The notes beneath the pieces are model-generated. The model was not told where the DNA came from, searched no databases, and saw only the letters and a program-made list of their open reading frames with translations. Below are positions 4,870-6,709 of a stretch of DNA of 6,709 nucleotides, piece after piece. The position numbers were made by a program, and so were the translations under genes. The DNA comes from Candidatus Faecivivens stercoripullorum (GTDB taxonomy: Bacteria > Bacillota > Clostridia > Oscillospirales > Ruminococcaceae), in the NCBI GenBank assembly GCA_018715285.1, contig DVLW01000064.1:1-6709 (forward strand), in the 5' to 3' direction. The stretch's first letter is position 1. Each line of letters opens with the position of its first letter.

Positions 4870-6709
4870 TCACATTTTTCCGGCCGATTCTGCCAGTGCC
4901 GCAGCAATCGCTTCACGAATCCGCGTCATATCAATCGGCTTGGCAATATGTCCGTTCATTCCGGCCTCCTTTGCGGCGATAACATCGTCTGCAAATGCAT
5001 TGGCGGTCATCGCCAGTATCGGAATCGTCTTTGCCTGCGGATGATTCAGCTGGCGAATTGCACGGGCAGCTGCATATCCATCCATTACCGGCATCTGGAT
5101 ATCCATCAAAATCAAATCAAAGCTGTCGGGTGGAGTGTTACAGAAACATTCGACCGCCAACTGCCCATTTTCGACAGCAGTCACCTGTGCACCTTCCATC
5201 TCCAAAAGTTCCGCCGCAATCTCCATATTCAGAAGATTATCTTCTGCAAGAAGCAGCCGCAGTCCATCCAGAGAAAACTCCGGAACAACCTGTTCTGATT
5301 CATGCTCCTCGCTCCCGGCAAATTCACACGGCAATACCACCGTAAAAGTGGAACCTTCTCCCTGTACGCTCTGAACGTCGATTCTGCCGCCCATCAGCTG
5401 GACAATATTATGGGTAATCGCCATTCCCAGTCCAACGCCTGAGACCTTACCGGTCATCGTGGTATCTTCCCGTTCAAACGGAAGGAATATCCTGCTAAGA
5501 AATTCCTTAGACATCCCGATTCCGGTATCAGATACCGTGAATCGATACATTCCCCATCCCGGTTTATCGCTGTGCATCTCTTCCAAAGATAGCCGGATAC
5601 TGCCGCCAGCAGGCGTATATTTTACCGCGTTGGAAAGCAGATTGTTGAGAATCTGGTCCAAACGTCTGGCATCCGTCAGGACATGCGGGTGCTCCAGCAC
5701 CGGCGGCTGCAGCGTCAGAGTCAACTGTCCGGCCTGCGCCTGCATACTGAAAAAGCCAACAGCACTTTCCATATGCTGCATCAGATCTGTATCAGAAAAT
5801 ACAAGTTCCATTTTACCCTGATCGATCTTGGCAGTATCCAGTACCTCATTAATCAGATGCAGCAGCTGTCGGGATGCAGCCGTCACCTTGTCCAGACACT
5901 GACTGACTTTTTCCGGGTCCTGAAGACTGCGCCGCGCCAGATCAGTAAAGCCGATCACTGCATTCATCGGCGTGCGCATATCGTGGCTCATCCGGGAAAG
6001 AAAATCATTCTTCGCCTGTGCCGCATTGTGTGCACTGGTAAGCGAATCACGCAGCGCTTGACTCTTTTCCAGTTCGGCAATTTTAGCGGTATGAATCATA
6101 CGGAATGCCAGAATGATTACCGGTGCCTCCTGAATGCCCGGAACGACAAAAGCCTCGGCGCTGACCCATCGTGGCCCATCAGGACAATTGCGCTGATACT
6201 CCATATAGCACCGGTCGCGTTCTCCACGCGCCAGACATAACAACTGCTGTATTCCGAATTCTTCACCCAGCTGTTCAGCGACTTCCTGATGATGTACCGT
6301 TTTCTGTATCCGCCTCAAAAAGCGGATATAACTCTGCTGATTTTTCCATTCTTTCCCATCTTCCAGCTCCTGTTTAAGCACCTCACAGGTATCCCGTGCA
6401 GCGTTGACCATGACGACACAATAATAGGTCTGCCCCAATGCTTCAAAGCAGTTTACACTCTTCTGGGAATGCAGGGAACGGCGATAGTTCTGAATACTCA
6501 AAAATATGACCACTGCCATAAAGATACCGATCAGCACAATCTGTATATAAAAGAGTATCGTAGCATTTCTGGTGATTACCGCCTGTGGTATCGTGACAAT
6601 AAACGTCCAGCCACTTGCATCTATCACATAATAATCCTGATAGATGTCCCTCTCTCCTTCACGCAAAACCCGTCCGCGTGTCCCATCAAATCCGGAAATC
6701 ATCTCAAGA
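4870..6709 (-). CDS. Hybrid sensor histidine kinase with receiver domain (N-terminus outside window)
   Basis: Membrane-bound signalling kinase, 5' truncated: the frame stays open through the last base, reading Leu-Glu before the Met at 6702, so that Met is internal. Numbering from it: residues 1-45 resemble the end of an extracytoplasmic Cache-type sensor (DYYVIDASGWTFIVTIP); 48-69 is a membrane helix; about 85-205 is a PAS-like domain (ALGQTYYCVVMVN to ILAFRMIH); a short coiled stretch leads to HisKA with SHDMRTPMNAVIGF, phospho-acceptor His240. The HATPase domain shows the N-box NNLLSNAVKYT (353-363), DTGIGM (392-397), FLPFERED and GVGLGM (422-427). The receiver at about 481-605 has AEDN, phospho-acceptor Asp534 in LMDIQMPVMDG, Thr567 and Lys588. 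All catalytic residues are present. The receiver lacks an output domain, so a phosphotransfer protein or separate regulator is needed and is not in the window. It stops 49 bases before the oxidoreductase gene with no terminator, so co-transcription is likely. The ligand is unknown. Confidence 0.93.
   Translation of the reverse strand, partial: LEMISGFDGTRGRVLREGERDIYQDYYVIDASGWTFIVTIPQAVITRNATILFYIQIVLIGIFMAVVIFLSIQNYRRSLHSQKSVNCFEALGQTYYCVVMVNAARDTCEVLKQELEDGKEWKNQQSYIRFLRRIQKTVHHQEVAEQLGEEFGIQQLLCLARGERDRCYMEYQRNCPDGPRWVSAEAFVVPGIQEAPVIILAFRMIHTAKIAELEKSQALRDSLTSAHNAAQAKNDFLSRMSHDMRTPMNAVIGFTDLARRSLQDPEKVSQCLDKVTAASRQLLHLINEVLDTAKIDQGKMELVFSDTDLMQHMESAVGFFSMQAQAGQLTLTLQPPVLEHPHVLTDARRLDQILNNLLSNAVKYTPAGGSIRLSLEEMHSDKPGWGMYRFTVSDTGIGMSKEFLSRIFLPFEREDTTMTGKVSGVGLGMAITHNIVQLMGGRIDVQSVQGEGSTFTVVLPCEFAGSEEHESEQVVPEFSLDGLRLLLAEDNLLNMEIAAELLEMEGAQVTAVENGQLAVECFCNTPPDSFDLILMDIQMPVMDGYAAARAIRQLNHPQAKTIPILAMTANAFADDVIAAKEAGMNGHIAKPIDMTRIREAIAAALAESAGKM

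Overview
This window looks like a piece of an anaerobic, probably gut-type Firmicutes (Clostridia/Lachnospiraceae- or Erysipelotrichia-like) chromosome. The clues are strong GGAGG-type ribosome sites, a TTG start, TTGACA/TATAAT-type promoters, a PadR regulator, a MATE exporter, a large Cache/PAS-type hybrid histidine kinase and a DmsA-like molybdoenzyme. The assignment is inferred from gene style; no marker gene is present. All five genes lie on the minus strand, so the text below follows transcription from high to low coordinates.

Region 6709-4870 holds a hybrid sensor histidine kinase whose N-terminus runs off the window. The visible part has the end of an extracytoplasmic sensor region, one membrane segment, a PAS-like domain, HisKA, HATPase and a C-terminal receiver. 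After 49 bases without a terminator comes a DmsA-like molybdopterin oxidoreductase (4820-2571). It has no export signal and only three of the four usual N-terminal cluster cysteines. Its last 11 bases overlap mobA (2581-1991), whose product adds GMP to the pterin cofactor needed by this enzyme family. The three genes read as a unit that senses a signal, makes a cytoplasmic oxidoreductase and finishes its bis-MGD cofactor. No electron-transfer subunit (DmsB/DmsC type) is visible.

Region 2016-1839 is the most interesting non-coding part. A near-consensus promoter sits over the end of mobA. It would produce a leader of about 143 nt carrying a very strong intrinsic terminator, and an upstream segment can pair with part of that terminator. 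The only gene downstream is a MATE-family exporter (1838-492). This arrangement is that of a transcription attenuator or riboswitch, and I could not match it to a class I know.

Region 476-1 holds a hairpin after the MATE gene, then a consensus promoter overlapped by a tandem 16-base repeat, then a PadR-family repressor gene cut off at the window edge. This end is clearly more AT-rich (about 38% GC by hand count over 1-300, against about 52-55% in samples from the other genes), so it may have a different history. No RNA gene, CRISPR array, insertion sequence or plus-strand gene was found, and no gene-free stretch exceeds 300 bases.
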